Notes under the pieces: generated by a model
What the model saw: only the letters and a program-made list of their open reading frames with translations
Databases searched by the model: none
Told to the model about the DNA's origin: nothing
Translations under genes and position numbers: made by a program
From: Pedobacter sp. Leaf250
GTDB taxonomy: Bacteria > Bacteroidota > Bacteroidia > Sphingobacteriales > Sphingobacteriaceae
Direction of reading: 5' to 3'
Assembly (NCBI RefSeq): GCF_920984735.1
Contig: NZ_CAKLBU010000001.1
Location: 310,001 to 374,000, forward strand
DNA: 64,000 nt
Shown here: piece by piece, positions 18,401 to 26,365 of the stretch
Layout: each line of letters begins with the position of its first letter
Numbering within the stretch: position 1 is the first letter of the stretch

Positions 18401-18512
18401 AGGTTGCTATTTAATATTAGGAAAAATTGTTGAGGATTTTGGTTTTCAAAGTGTGGAAGTTTTAAAGTTTGCTAAGCTGGATATTATGATGAATCCGGTA
18501 GCGGTTGATTGA
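15495..18512 (+). CDS. Short DNA polymerase III alpha-subunit paralogue (DnaE-type)
   Basis: The 1005-residue C-family polymerase has an N-terminal PHP domain (about 1-230, starting MFLNVHSSYSLKYGTIDVKG), a palm with the catalytic acidic cluster PDFDIDF (residues 368-374), GRGSGANSIVAYCL (about 328-341), SIHAGGILIS, a helix-hairpin-helix region near 780-850 and a C-terminal OB-like part (about 890-980). It is about 150 residues shorter than replicative DnaE and lacks an evident tau-binding tail. The PHP domain has lost several metal-binding histidines (DVKGIV, LVLTDIN). Together with its position behind dinB this makes it a likely damage-tolerance polymerase rather than the replicase. A hairpin region follows. 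Confidence 0.9.
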   Translation: MFLNVHSSYSLKYGTIDVKGIVKQARALGIHQLVLTDINNSTGAVEFIRECYNQEIAKAADEVQNGNTPYQIKPIAGIEFRKDNQLLYIGIAQNKEGMRELNEFLSNHNINGSVLPDDAPNLQNVFFIYPFTKIFKRDLKPNEFVGVKSKQLNFLYKHALLQHKEKMVVWHPVTVSNKVEHRLHEYLRAIELNTLLTMVPKDVKCDEDEFLIAENELKNKFERFPFIIENTQKMIDACDLSAYFEPGPQPKSKNRFSYCKEGEEFDKKLLRKIAGKGLEYRYGKNDLVARERMEKELRIIELKHYCGYFLITFDIIRYAIGRCNFYHVGRGSGANSIVAYCLRITDVDPIELDLYFERFLHEKRTSPPDFDIDFAWDERETIQKYIFKKYPKWHVAFLGTMSTFKDRAIIREIGKVLGLPKGEIDSFTDPTRVAENQKNATYKKLVAVHQHMQNMPNQRSIHAGGILISEEPITYYTALDLPPKGFVTVQWDMYEAEAIGYEKFDILSQRGIGHIREAVHIVKENCGKNIDIHDFKTFKHDPKLNGILREGQPIGCFYIESPAMRQLLKKLKCEDYLTLVAASSIIRPGVASSGMMKSFIERYHAPDKVVYLCEEMEIRLKDTYGVMVYQEDVIKVCHYFAGLDLADADVLRKAMSGKYRSKLAFEELVNKFFISARTKGHSKELIAEVWRQISSFAGYSFSKAHSASFAVESYQSLYLKTYYPKEFMVAVLNNYGGFYTRWVYVHELQKTGAKVHLPCVNQSDEVVNIRGNDVYLGFVGVQGLENKFVETIPLERRLNGPFKDLEQFVKRTQITLEQAILLIRLGAMRFTGKDKKTLLWDIYNYLGHKQKRLNATELFNIEHKEYALPMLENSALEDAYVEWELLTFPLNYNMFDFLKTSYRGDVMATDMNKHVGETVRMVGNYVCEKTVHTIKNTKMWFGTFLDKNGDFFDTIHFPNSTPMYPFKGRGCYLILGKIVEDFGFQSVEVLKFAKLDIMMNPVAVD

Positions 18513-18515
18513 TAT

Positions 18516-18568
18516 GAGCCGATTAAATTTCTATTCGGCTCATAAAATGGCTATTTTTTGAGCCGAAT
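18516..18568 (+). promoter_or_regulatory. Three-arm inverted repeat after dnaE
   Basis: Arm A GAGCCGA (18516-18522) can pair with TCGGCTC inside arm B (18535-18541). Arm B extended, ATTCGGCTCA (18533-18542), pairs perfectly over 10 bp with arm C, TGAGCCGAAT (18559-18568). The two hairpins exclude each other. A T run (18554-18559) lies inside the B-C loop directly after A-B plus a short gap, as in an attenuator or a weak terminator. Confidence 0.45.
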
Positions 18569-18593
18569 AATAATTTTTGCTATTTTTAAATCC

Positions 18594-19109
18594 ATGATTA
18601 ACCTAAAAGCCGAAATAGAAAAATTCGATAAAATGGGAGAGAAAACAGGCTGGAGTTATGTTTTTATTCCAGCTGTAACAGCTCATCAAATCAAACCAAA
18701 TTGTAAAGTTAGTTTTAGAGTTAAAGGGAGAATTGATAACTTGGAAATAGGTGGAATGGCTACCGTACCAATGGGAGAGGGTGATTTTATTTTGGCATTA
18801 AAAGCCGATCTTCGGAAAAAACTTAAAAAAGAAGCGGGAGATAAAATAGAGTTGTGGCTAGAAGAAGATAAAGATTTTAAAATTGAAATGCCAGAGGATC
18901 TGGAAGTTTGTTTGACTGAGGAAAATGGATTATTGGCATTATTCTTACAGCAGCCAAAATCTCATCAAAATTATTTTATTAAATGGATTAATGAAGCTAA
19001 AACCGAAGCTACAAGAACCAAACGCTTAACCATGACGGTTATAGCAATGGAAAAAAAGCAGGATTTTGGTGCAATGATTAGAGAAAGCCATGCGAAGAAT
19101 AAGTCTTAA
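18594..19109 (+). CDS. YdeI/OmpD-associated-family protein with DUF1905 domain
   Basis: From ATG 18594 the product is 171 residues. An in-frame TTG at 18558 would add a hydrophobic leader but lies within the hairpin arm, so the ATG is preferred. Residues about 20-100 (GWSYVFIPAVTAHQIKP, FRVKGRIDNLEIGG, MGEGDFILALKADLRKKL) form the DUF1905 beta-barrel; about 105-171 is the YdeI/OmpD-associated helical part (YFIKWINEAKTEATRTKRL), a pattern seen in proteins thought to bind small ligands. Function is not established. It follows the dnaE-like gene on the same strand. Confidence 0.85.
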   Translation: MINLKAEIEKFDKMGEKTGWSYVFIPAVTAHQIKPNCKVSFRVKGRIDNLEIGGMATVPMGEGDFILALKADLRKKLKKEAGDKIELWLEEDKDFKIEMPEDLEVCLTEENGLLALFLQQPKSHQNYFIKWINEAKTEATRTKRLTMTVIAMEKKQDFGAMIRESHAKNKS

Positions 19110-19134
19110 ATCAAGTGATCCAATACTTTCAACT

Positions 19135-19893
19135 TTAACCTTCAACTTGGAACTTTGAACTTTTCGCTCTACTGTAATTTCTAAACCAGCTGCTCACTTT
19201 CATTTGGATCACACCTAAAAAAGCCTCTCTAAAAATTTTAGTGCTCATTTTCGATGTGCCTTCAGTTCTGTCGGTAAAAATTATTGGAACCTCTACAACT
19301 TTAAAACCAAACTTAATGGCTGTAAATTTCATCTCAATTTGAAAAGCATAGCCTACAAAGCGTATTTTTTCTAGCGGAATTGTTTCCAAAACTATTCTGA
19401 GGTAACATTTAAAACCTGCTGTAGCATCCTGAATAGTGATTCGGGTTATAAATCGAACATACATAGAAGCGAAGTAAGACATTAAAACACGCCCCATTGG
19501 CCAATTGACTACATTTACCCCCCTCACATACCTCGATCCAACTGCAACATCTGCTCCTTGAATACAAGCATCTCTTAATCGCGAAAGATCATCTGGGTTG
19601 TGGGAAAAGTCAGCATCCATTTCAAAAATATATTGATATTTTCGCTGCAGTGCCCAATTGAAGCCATAAATATATGCGGTTCCTAATCCTTGTTTTCCGG
19701 CACGTTCTTCGATAAAAAGATGTCCATCATATTCAGATTGTAAAGATTTTACAATATCAGCCGTTCCATCAGGAGATCCATCATCAATAATAAGCACATG
19801 AAATGGCTGGGTTAATGAAAATACCTTACGGATAATCTTTTCAATATTTTCCTTCTCATTATAGGTTGGAATGATAACTAAACTGTCTGACAC
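19135..19893 (-). CDS. Polyprenol monophosphomannose synthase-like family 2 glycosyltransferase
   Basis: The 252-residue GT-A enzyme begins SLVIIPTYNEKENIEKII and carries IDDGSPDGTADIV (about 36-48), the metal-binding MDADFSHNPDDL (about 93-104) and VGSRYVRGVNVVNWP (about 117-131), the pattern of bacterial dolichyl-phosphate mannose synthase homologues (Ppm1/DPM1 soluble type). It would transfer a sugar from a nucleotide to polyprenyl phosphate at the inner membrane. No C-terminal membrane segments are present. The tail (SRAKSSKFQVEG) is basic. It is transcribed leftward after the POT transporter genes (gap 116 bp) and may or may not share their transcript. Confidence 0.88.
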   Translation of the reverse strand: MSDSLVIIPTYNEKENIEKIIRKVFSLTQPFHVLIIDDGSPDGTADIVKSLQSEYDGHLFIEERAGKQGLGTAYIYGFNWALQRKYQYIFEMDADFSHNPDDLSRLRDACIQGADVAVGSRYVRGVNVVNWPMGRVLMSYFASMYVRFITRITIQDATAGFKCYLRIVLETIPLEKIRFVGYAFQIEMKFTAIKFGFKVVEVPIIFTDRTEGTSKMSTKIFREAFLGVIQMKVSSWFRNYSRAKSSKFQVEG

Positions 19894-20009
19894 TATTAAT
19901 TTACGGTTTTAGAATGATGAAGATTTTTTGAATGGGCGAAATTAGCTATTAAAAACCAAAAGCCGGAAATTTTATTTCTGGCTTTGGTTAAATATGATAA
20001 AAATAAGTT

Positions 20010-21512
20010 TTACCTAACTTCTCCCATTAACTTTTTAACCAATTGAGAAAAAGCAATTAATGCTACACCAGCAATTAATGAATAAAGCGCAAGTGATTTA
20101 TATCCCTCGGTGTAAGCCACCAATTTAGTCATTAATGAAGCGTTATCTATGCTCGACATTTCCGCACCTAATTTTCCTGCAGCCAACTGACCGAATGCAC
20201 TAGACAAAAACCAGAGGCCCATCATCATTCCGAACATTTTCTTTGGAGAAAGTTTGGTAATAATCGACATTCCTATTGGACCCAAGCAAAGTTCGCCTAA
20301 AGTAAGCAGGAGATAAGCCAAAGTGAAAATATTTAGGGAACTGATGCCTTGATCGTTTGCGAAAAATCTTGTCGCATAAAACACATAAAAACTCAATGCC
20401 AATAATAAAAACCCAATACCAAATTTTACCACTGTATTTGGTTCAATTTTTCTTTTGTACATGCCAATCCATAGTAAGCCAATTAAAGGACTGAATACAA
20501 TTACAAAAAATGAATTCACGCTATTGTTTACCACATTTGGGTCGATATTAAAAAACAACAAACTGTGATCTAAATTATCTTTTGCAAAAAGCGATAAGGA
20601 GCCACCACTTTGTTCTGATATGGCCATAAAAATGAAGTAGCAAAAAATAAATACAAAAGCAGCAATCAATTTGTATTGTGCCTTAATATCTTTAATCATC
20701 GCCGTCTCATAAATGAAATAAATCATCGCCACAATGCCTATGGTATACATGAAATAATCGGTATAAGCGGTATTTTTTACCATTACAAAAATTAATGGAA
20801 TACAAAGCAAAGAACCCACGTACACGGCTATTTCATAAGCTGTTCTTTTGGTTTTTTCTAAATTTAATAATGGAGAATTACCAATAGGGCCTAAATATTT
20901 TTTGGTAAAAATAAAGGTTCCTAAACCGAATGCCATTACAACTGCGGCAGAAAGAAAGCACAAATGCCATGAAACGTATTTACCTAGATAGATACACATT
21001 GCACCGCCCAAAAGCCCACCAACGTTTATACCAGCATAAAAAAGTCCGTAACCGGCGTCTCTTCTGTTATCTTTTTCGTGATAAAGCTCACCAACCATTG
21101 AAGAGATATTGGGTTTAAAAAAGCCTGTTCCGATAATTGATAGCGTAATACCCACATAAAATAAATCCTGCGGGGAAAAAGCAAGGATTAAGTTTCCAAT
21201 AATCATTAATGATCCACCCCAGAAAAGGGATTTTCTAAAACCTAAAATTTTATCGGCGAATATTCCTCCTATAAAGGTAAATGCATACACGAACGCTTGT
21301 ATAGCTCCATATTGAAGATTCGATTTTTGATCGGTTAACCCCAACTGATCAACCATGAAGAAAGCTAAAACGCCACGCATTCCGTAAAAACAGAAGCGTT
21401 CCCACATTTCTACCAATGATAAGTACCAAAGTTGTTTTGGGTATTTACCGTCAAAATTTTGAATTGCTTCTAAGGTTTCTATAGAAGGTGTTTTTTCTGT
21501 CGCGATTTGCAT
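20010..21512 (-). CDS. POT/PTR-family proton-dependent oligopeptide transporter
   Basis: The 500-residue major-facilitator protein has the POT signature early (FDGKYPKQLWYLSLVEMWERFCFYGMRGVL, read as two halves, about 22-51) containing the ExxERFxYY-type proton-coupling motif (EMWERFCFYGMR) and the second signature GTGFFKPNISSMVGELY (about 135-151). About 12-14 membrane segments follow. It imports di- and tripeptides with protons across the inner membrane. The next gene upstream is a paralogue separated by one base, so both are cotranscribed. Neither carries an extra domain. Confidence 0.93.
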   Translation of the reverse strand: MQIATEKTPSIETLEAIQNFDGKYPKQLWYLSLVEMWERFCFYGMRGVLAFFMVDQLGLTDQKSNLQYGAIQAFVYAFTFIGGIFADKILGFRKSLFWGGSLMIIGNLILAFSPQDLFYVGITLSIIGTGFFKPNISSMVGELYHEKDNRRDAGYGLFYAGINVGGLLGGAMCIYLGKYVSWHLCFLSAAVVMAFGLGTFIFTKKYLGPIGNSPLLNLEKTKRTAYEIAVYVGSLLCIPLIFVMVKNTAYTDYFMYTIGIVAMIYFIYETAMIKDIKAQYKLIAAFVFIFCYFIFMAISEQSGGSLSLFAKDNLDHSLLFFNIDPNVVNNSVNSFFVIVFSPLIGLLWIGMYKRKIEPNTVVKFGIGFLLLALSFYVFYATRFFANDQGISSLNIFTLAYLLLTLGELCLGPIGMSIITKLSPKKMFGMMMGLWFLSSAFGQLAAGKLGAEMSSIDNASLMTKLVAYTEGYKSLALYSLIAGVALIAFSQLVKKLMGEVR

Positions 21513-21513
21513 G

Positions 21514-23283
21514 CTATTTAACTCCGTGCATAAGTTTTTTAATGATAGGCGTAAGGAGCATGATGAATATACCTAAACCTATTGGTATTAATGTAAAAAT
21601 TAGGAAGAACGTAGACATGGAATATTGCGCCGTGATTTTGTCAATCATTCCGCCCATAGTTCCTGCAATTTTATTTCCGATTGCGATTGCCAGATACCAT
21701 ATTCCAAACATAATCCCGATCATTCTTCCTGGAACCAGTTTTGAAACATAAGATAAACCTACCGGAGAAATAAACAGCTCGCCCATGGTATGAAAGAAAT
21801 AAGCTAAAATAAGCCAGATCATACTCACTGATGCTACTTTTGCACCAGGAGGAATAGAGCTTGAACCATAAGCTAAAGCTGCGAAACCGATTCCCAATAA
21901 AATCATTCCTAATCCGTTTTTAACAGTTGCTGTAGGATTGAATTTACTTTCCCATAGTTTGGAAACAATTGGTGCACAAGAAATGATGAATAAAGAATTT
22001 AATACGCCAAACCAGGTTGCAGGAACTTCCGCTTGAACATCTGCATATTGGTTTTTAAGCATGTAAATTACCAACGCCCAGATAATGGCGAAGCCTGCAG
22101 CTAAAATAATGTTTCCTAAAGCAAATTTTGCAAAGGTTTTTCTGAATAAGCTGAAAAGTACGTAAGTAATAATCACTAAAGGAATAATAGTAATTAATGT
22201 ATTGGCAATATTAAACATGATTTTTGCATTGCCTTCCAGCAATCTGGCGGTATAATCCTTTGCAAATATGGTCATTGAACCACCAGCCTGTTCGAAAGAT
22301 GCCCAAAAGAAAATCGTAATAAAGGCAAGAACAATAACCACAATCATTTTATCCCGGAGCTGTGGTGTGTATTGTGCAATTCTTTTAATCAATATGAAAA
22401 TAAATAATGCCAATGCAATAATAATGGCAAAATTATCTCCAGTCAATTTCCCGATTGTAAAGTTGAATACAGTTGTGCCGGTAATTTTAGAAACAGGATC
22501 GTTGATAATCCAAACCAAACCTATTATTGAAATCAATCCAATTAAAACGATATCGAAAATCGAAAAAGGATTCTTTTTGGCTTCTTTTGGATCCTCATCT
22601 TCATCAACAGTAACATTATTTTTTTCAGGCTTTAGGCCAATTGAACCAAAAATATTTTTAGTGAAATAAAACTGTAACATCCCAACAAACATAAATATAC
22701 CAGCTAAGCCAAAACCGTAGCTCCAGCCCCAGTTTGGATTTTCACCAATATAACCACATAACAACATTCCTAAAAATGCTCCAGAGTTAACACCCATGTA
22801 AAAAATGGTATATGCTCCATCTTTTTTCTGTGGATGTTTTTTGTACATATGTGATAAAATGGAGGTCATGTTTGGTTTAAAGAAACCATTACCCGTTACT
22901 AAAAGGCATAAGCCTAAGTACATGAAAATCGGGTTAAATTCGAAGGCCATTGATAAGTGACCAAGTGTCATTAACAAGGCGCCAACTATTACAGCCCATC
23001 TGTAACCAATAAATCTATCGGCAATAAAACCACCTAAAATGGGTGTTAAATAGGCTAAAGAAGTGTAAGATCCATAAATGGCTAAAGCATGTTCTCTAGG
23101 CCATCCCCATCCTGGGTTATCGCCAAACATAGATGATGTTAAAAACAAAACGAGCAACGCCCGCATACCGTAGTACGAAAATCTTTCCCACATTTCGGTA
23201 AAGAAAAGCACAAATAATCCTGCCGGATGACCCAATACTTTGCTGCTAAAGAAATCGTCTTTGGTTTCAATGGATGTTTGCAT
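21514..23283 (-). CDS. POT/PTR-family oligopeptide transporter, longer paralogue
   Basis: The 589-residue transporter shows the same marks: LFFTEMWERFSYYGMRALL (about 26-44, the E-ERF-YYG proton-coupling motif intact) and NGFFKPNMTSILSHMYKK (about 131-148). It has an acidic cytoplasmic loop (VDEDEDPKEAKKN, about 225-237) that the downstream paralogue lacks, accounting for much of the added length. It is first in the pair, one base before the second. The promoter lies in the 146-bp gap to the gene at 23430. The tandem pair probably arose by duplication followed by specialisation for different peptides. Confidence 0.93.
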   Translation of the reverse strand: MQTSIETKDDFFSSKVLGHPAGLFVLFFTEMWERFSYYGMRALLVLFLTSSMFGDNPGWGWPREHALAIYGSYTSLAYLTPILGGFIADRFIGYRWAVIVGALLMTLGHLSMAFEFNPIFMYLGLCLLVTGNGFFKPNMTSILSHMYKKHPQKKDGAYTIFYMGVNSGAFLGMLLCGYIGENPNWGWSYGFGLAGIFMFVGMLQFYFTKNIFGSIGLKPEKNNVTVDEDEDPKEAKKNPFSIFDIVLIGLISIIGLVWIINDPVSKITGTTVFNFTIGKLTGDNFAIIIALALFIFILIKRIAQYTPQLRDKMIVVIVLAFITIFFWASFEQAGGSMTIFAKDYTARLLEGNAKIMFNIANTLITIIPLVIITYVLFSLFRKTFAKFALGNIILAAGFAIIWALVIYMLKNQYADVQAEVPATWFGVLNSLFIISCAPIVSKLWESKFNPTATVKNGLGMILLGIGFAALAYGSSSIPPGAKVASVSMIWLILAYFFHTMGELFISPVGLSYVSKLVPGRMIGIMFGIWYLAIAIGNKIAGTMGGMIDKITAQYSMSTFFLIFTLIPIGLGIFIMLLTPIIKKLMHGVK

Positions 23284-23429
23284 AAAACATTTGTTGGTTT
23301 TAGTTTATGAATTCAGAATTTGTGTGTTGTTTAAGCTAGTTTGCGAGGCGCAATATAGGCAGTGAATGGCAAACTCACAAATTTTAACAGATAGCGAAAG
23401 GTAATGATATTGTTAAGGATTGTAAAATG

Positions 23430-24320
23430 CTAAAACTTTCTAATGGGTTTCACATTCTTCTTCGGATCGGCATAAAGTTCGTCCATGGCATTAGGATCAT
23501 TGTTAAGTTCCAATCCCTCTTGAAGTTTCAGCTTACCTCCAATCACTTTGAACCCATCAAAAGTTCCGTCAGATCCATAATATTCAAATCGGCCAATCAT
23601 TTCTGAATCGAAAGGAGCAAGGTGGTCAAATACAATCATGTCAGCTTTTTTATCAGATTTCAGAAGCATTGCGTTCGATTTGGTGTATTCGAAAATAAAT
23701 CTATTTTTATCTTTAATGTTTTTTCCGTCGAAAACAGGTGCTCCAAAAGTTGCCTTATCTTTATTGAAAGATAATATTTCAATTACTTTTTTAGTAGTAG
23801 TTTGATTGTTACCCTTCCAGCCCAACAAAACGTAATAAGGTAATCTGCTGCCGCTGGTAACAGGAATGACCTCGTAATATCGGGCACCAAACCATTTTTG
23901 GTTATCAGTTACAATATTTGGATCATTTAGGTTTTCTGTTTGATCAATCAGCGGAAAGAGTTTCAATGGATTGCTGTTCATTTGAATGGCACCATAGTAA
24001 CGATATGTACCATTTTCCAATTGCAAGTACCAGCTGATTATTCGGAATGCCTGATCGGGAGATTTAACAACCGAAACATTTTTTAGTGAATCAAATGCAT
24101 AATTAAATGAATTTGGAGATTTTAAGGCATCTAAAAGGCTTTTAACAAATTTGCCATTTAAAGCTAGTTTTTTAGTATCAAAGGCTTCTGCATTAGCAGC
24201 ATTCGAAATTTTAATAAGTGTATCTTGAAAAACATCAAGTTTTTGAAAACTTTGCTGCGCCCTAACGGTAAGGCACAACAAAGCCATCATCAATAAAAGA
24301 TATAGTTTTTTACTTTTCAT
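23430..24320 (-). CDS. Secreted protein of unknown function
   Basis: The 296-residue product has a signal peptide (MKSKKLYLLLMMALLCLTVRAQQ, cut near RAQ). The mature part is rich in beta-strand pattern, with ISWYLQLENGTYRYYGAIQM (about 97-116) and YYVLLGWKGNNQTTTKKVIEILSF in two contiguous parts (about 165-188). It ends in a short basic tail. I recognise a recurrent Bacteroidota family without an assigned role. It is transcribed leftward 33 bp after the thiolase gene, so the two are likely cotranscribed, but no functional link is apparent. Confidence 0.7.
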   Translation of the reverse strand: MKSKKLYLLLMMALLCLTVRAQQSFQKLDVFQDTLIKISNAANAEAFDTKKLALNGKFVKSLLDALKSPNSFNYAFDSLKNVSVVKSPDQAFRIISWYLQLENGTYRYYGAIQMNSNPLKLFPLIDQTENLNDPNIVTDNQKWFGARYYEVIPVTSGSRLPYYVLLGWKGNNQTTTKKVIEILSFNKDKATFGAPVFDGKNIKDKNRFIFEYTKSNAMLLKSDKKADMIVFDHLAPFDSEMIGRFEYYGSDGTFDGFKVIGGKLKLQEGLELNNDPNAMDELYADPKKNVKPIRKF

Positions 24321-24353
24321 TTATAAATAAAGATCGCAAATAAAGCTTCGATA

Positions 24354-25529
24354 TTATAATTTTTCAATCACAATGGCACTTGCACCACCGCCACCATTAC
24401 AAATTCCAGCTACTCCAATTTTGCCTTTATTTTGTTCTAAAACTGAAAGTAATGTAACTACAATTCTAGCGCCTGATGCACCAAGTGGATGACCAAGTGA
24501 AACCGCTCCTCCATTTACATTTACGGTATTATCTGCTAAGCCTAGTAGTTGATTATTGGCGATTGAAACAACCGAAAAAGCTTCATTAATTTCAAAATAA
24601 TCAACATTTTTTATATCGATGTGTGCTTTATTAAGGGCCAAAGGAATTGCCTTAGATGGTGCTGTGGTAAACCATTCGGGTGCCTGTTGTGCATCAGCAT
24701 ATCCCAAAATTTTAGCTAAAGGTTTAACGCCCAGCTCCTTTGCTTTATCTGCACTCATCAATACCAATGCTGCAGCACCATCATTTAATGTTGAAGCATT
24801 TGCAGCAGTTACGGTTCCATCCTTTTTAAATACTGGTTTTAATCCGGGTATTTTTTCAAATTTAACAGCGGTTGGCTCATCATCAGTATCAATTACCGAT
24901 ATTTCTCCCTTTCTATCCTTTACTTCAATTGTAGTAATTTCGCTTGCGAATTTCCCTGCAACTTGTGCCGCCTGAGCTCTTTTATAAGATTCTATGGCAA
25001 AATTATCTTGATCTTCGCGTGTAATATTACATTCGCTTGCACAAAGTTCTGCTGCCGATCCCATATGATAATCGTTATAAACATCCCACAAACCATCTTT
25101 TACCAAACCATCCATTACCTGACCATGACCCAAGCGGTAACCATTTCTTGCCTTATCCAAATAGTAGGGTACATTACTCATACTTTCCATGCCTCCAGCT
25201 AAAACAATATCATTATCTCCATTGGCAATGCTTTGAGCGGCTAGCATGATGGCTTTAGTTCCCGATGCACAAACTTTATTAATAGTTGTAGCAGGAAGAT
25301 CTGGTAAGCCAGCAAATTTTGCGGCCTGGGTTGCAGGCGCTTGTCCTAAATTGGCAGATAATACATTGCCCATATAAACTTCTTGTATATTTTCTGGCTT
25401 TAAACCAGCTTTTTCTATAGCGGCTTTAATGGCAAAGCCACCCAATTGCGTAGCAGAAAACTGACTTAAAGAACCACCAAAGCTTCCGATGGGCGTTCTT
25501 GTAGCTGATACAATTACAACTTCTTTCAT
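24354..25529 (-). CDS. Acetyl-CoA C-acetyltransferase (thiolase)
   Basis: The 391-residue thiolase has the acyl-enzyme cysteine in [11 protein letters not shown] (about residue 88), the histidine in the [24 protein letters not shown] block (about 339-361) and the C-terminal catalytic [13 protein letters not shown] (about 378-390). It condenses two acetyl-CoA to acetoacetyl-CoA or runs the reverse thiolysis. Length and start ([19 protein letters not shown]) match the degradative/biosynthetic AtoB/PhaA type rather than FadA. No other beta-oxidation or polyhydroxybutyrate genes lie beside it. Confidence 0.95.
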   Translation of the reverse strand: MKEVVIVSATRTPIGSFGGSLSQFSATQLGGFAIKAAIEKAGLKPENIQEVYMGNVLSANLGQAPATQAAKFAGLPDLPATTINKVCASGTKAIMLAAQSIANGDNDIVLAGGMESMSNVPYYLDKARNGYRLGHGQVMDGLVKDGLWDVYNDYHMGSAAELCASECNITREDQDNFAIESYKRAQAAQVAGKFASEITTIEVKDRKGEISVIDTDDEPTAVKFEKIPGLKPVFKKDGTVTAANASTLNDGAAALVLMSADKAKELGVKPLAKILGYADAQQAPEWFTTAPSKAIPLALNKAHIDIKNVDYFEINEAFSVVSIANNQLLGLADNTVNVNGGAVSLGHPLGASGARIVVTLLSVLEQNKGKIGVAGICNGGGGASAIVIEKL

Positions 25530-25640
25530 GAATAAATATTTTTATGAATTTTTGGTTAGGTTGCTAAGTTATACATTTTTTAATATTGCACTAACGAATA
25601 TGCTGGCATTTTAGCGTGATTCATTCACAACGATTTTGCG

Positions 25641-25664
25641 AAAAAAAAGCTGCAAATCTGCAGC
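25641..25664 (-). terminator. Intrinsic terminator after the Arc-like gene (leftward)
   Basis: GCTGCA (25649-25654) pairs with TGCAGC (25659-25664) around a 4-nt loop; on the minus strand the hairpin is followed by eight T (the A run 25641-25648). It lies 5 bp past the stop of the gene at 25670. Confidence 0.8.
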
Positions 25665-25669
25665 CTTAG

Positions 25670-25837
25670 TTATTCTTCTTTTGCCTTTCCCTTTTTTCTT
25701 GATTTTAATGCTTGGGTAAGGAGGAACTCAATTTGCCCATTTGTGCTTCTAAATTCATCGGCAGCCCAGGTTTCTACTTCTTTTAATAAAGCAGGACTAA
25801 TTCTCAAAACAAAAGCTTTTTTATCTTTTTCTGCCAT
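25670..25837 (-). CDS. Arc-family ribbon-helix-helix DNA-binding protein (55 aa)
   Basis: A small gene: ATG at 25837 to TAA at 25670, 55 residues beginning MAEKDKKAFVLRISPALLKE. The N-terminal strand (KAFVLRIS) followed by two helices (PALLKEVETWAADEF and NGQIEFLLTQAL) and a basic tail (KSRKKGKAKEE) is the Arc/MetJ ribbon-helix-helix fold; FRSTNGQIEFLL is the typical turn and second helix. It should bind DNA as a dimer. It starts 2 bp after the stop of the gene at 25840 and forms the end of an SPFH-membrane protein-Arc operon closed by a terminator. Confidence 0.85.
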   Translation of the reverse strand: MAEKDKKAFVLRISPALLKEVETWAADEFRSTNGQIEFLLTQALKSRKKGKAKEE

Positions 25838-25839
25838 CC

Positions 25840-26361
25840 TTAACTTATTGCTCGTATTTGATACCTCGTTTTTAAATTGATAAGGAACAATTCCATTTCT
25901 TCAATTTTATTAGAACTGAATAAAAGTTTCTTTCCATTTTTAAATACAATTTGTAAACCTTTTGATTTGTCATTCAGAAGATAGGCCTTATCATTGCGGT
26001 TAAACCAAAGCCGGTTTTTTACGCCATATCCGCCATAATCTCCAAAAGCATCGTATTTTGTGATGAAAGCATTTTCTACATTATTCCATTCAATTGGGGT
26101 CAATTTTGTTTTAAAAGGAAAGTATTTATAAAAAATCCCATCCTGATTAATTTTTAATGTCAAAACATTTTTTTGAATGAGATATACTATAAGGAACGGA
26201 AGTAAAATAGCCCATATAGGGGCGAAATAAGCCTGTTTTAAATCCTGAAAATTCATTCCTCCTTTATCGAAAAGCACAATAGAACCCACCATAATGGCAT
26301 CAACACCTATTAAAATATAGAGCCACCATAAGTTTAATTGCTGTTTTTCTTCAAATTCCAT
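25840..26361 (-). CDS. Membrane protein with a PH-like C-terminal part
   Basis: The 173-residue product has two transmembrane segments (about 11-31, LWWLYILIGVDAIMVGSIV; about 46-64, FAPIWAILLPFLIVYLI) and a cytoplasmic, beta-rich C-terminal part (about 70-165; LKINQDGIFYKYFPF, WNNVENAFITKYDAFGDYGG, GLQIVFKNGKKLLFSS), the pattern of bacterial PH-like domains. It sits between the SPFH gene (4 bp) and the Arc-like gene (2 bp) on the same strand. Function unknown; it probably acts with the SPFH protein in the inner membrane. Confidence 0.75.
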   Translation of the reverse strand: MEFEEKQQLNLWWLYILIGVDAIMVGSIVLFDKGGMNFQDLKQAYFAPIWAILLPFLIVYLIQKNVLTLKINQDGIFYKYFPFKTKLTPIEWNNVENAFITKYDAFGDYGGYGVKNRLWFNRNDKAYLLNDKSKGLQIVFKNGKKLLFSSNKIEEMELFLINLKTRYQIRAIS

Positions 26362-26365
26362 TGCC

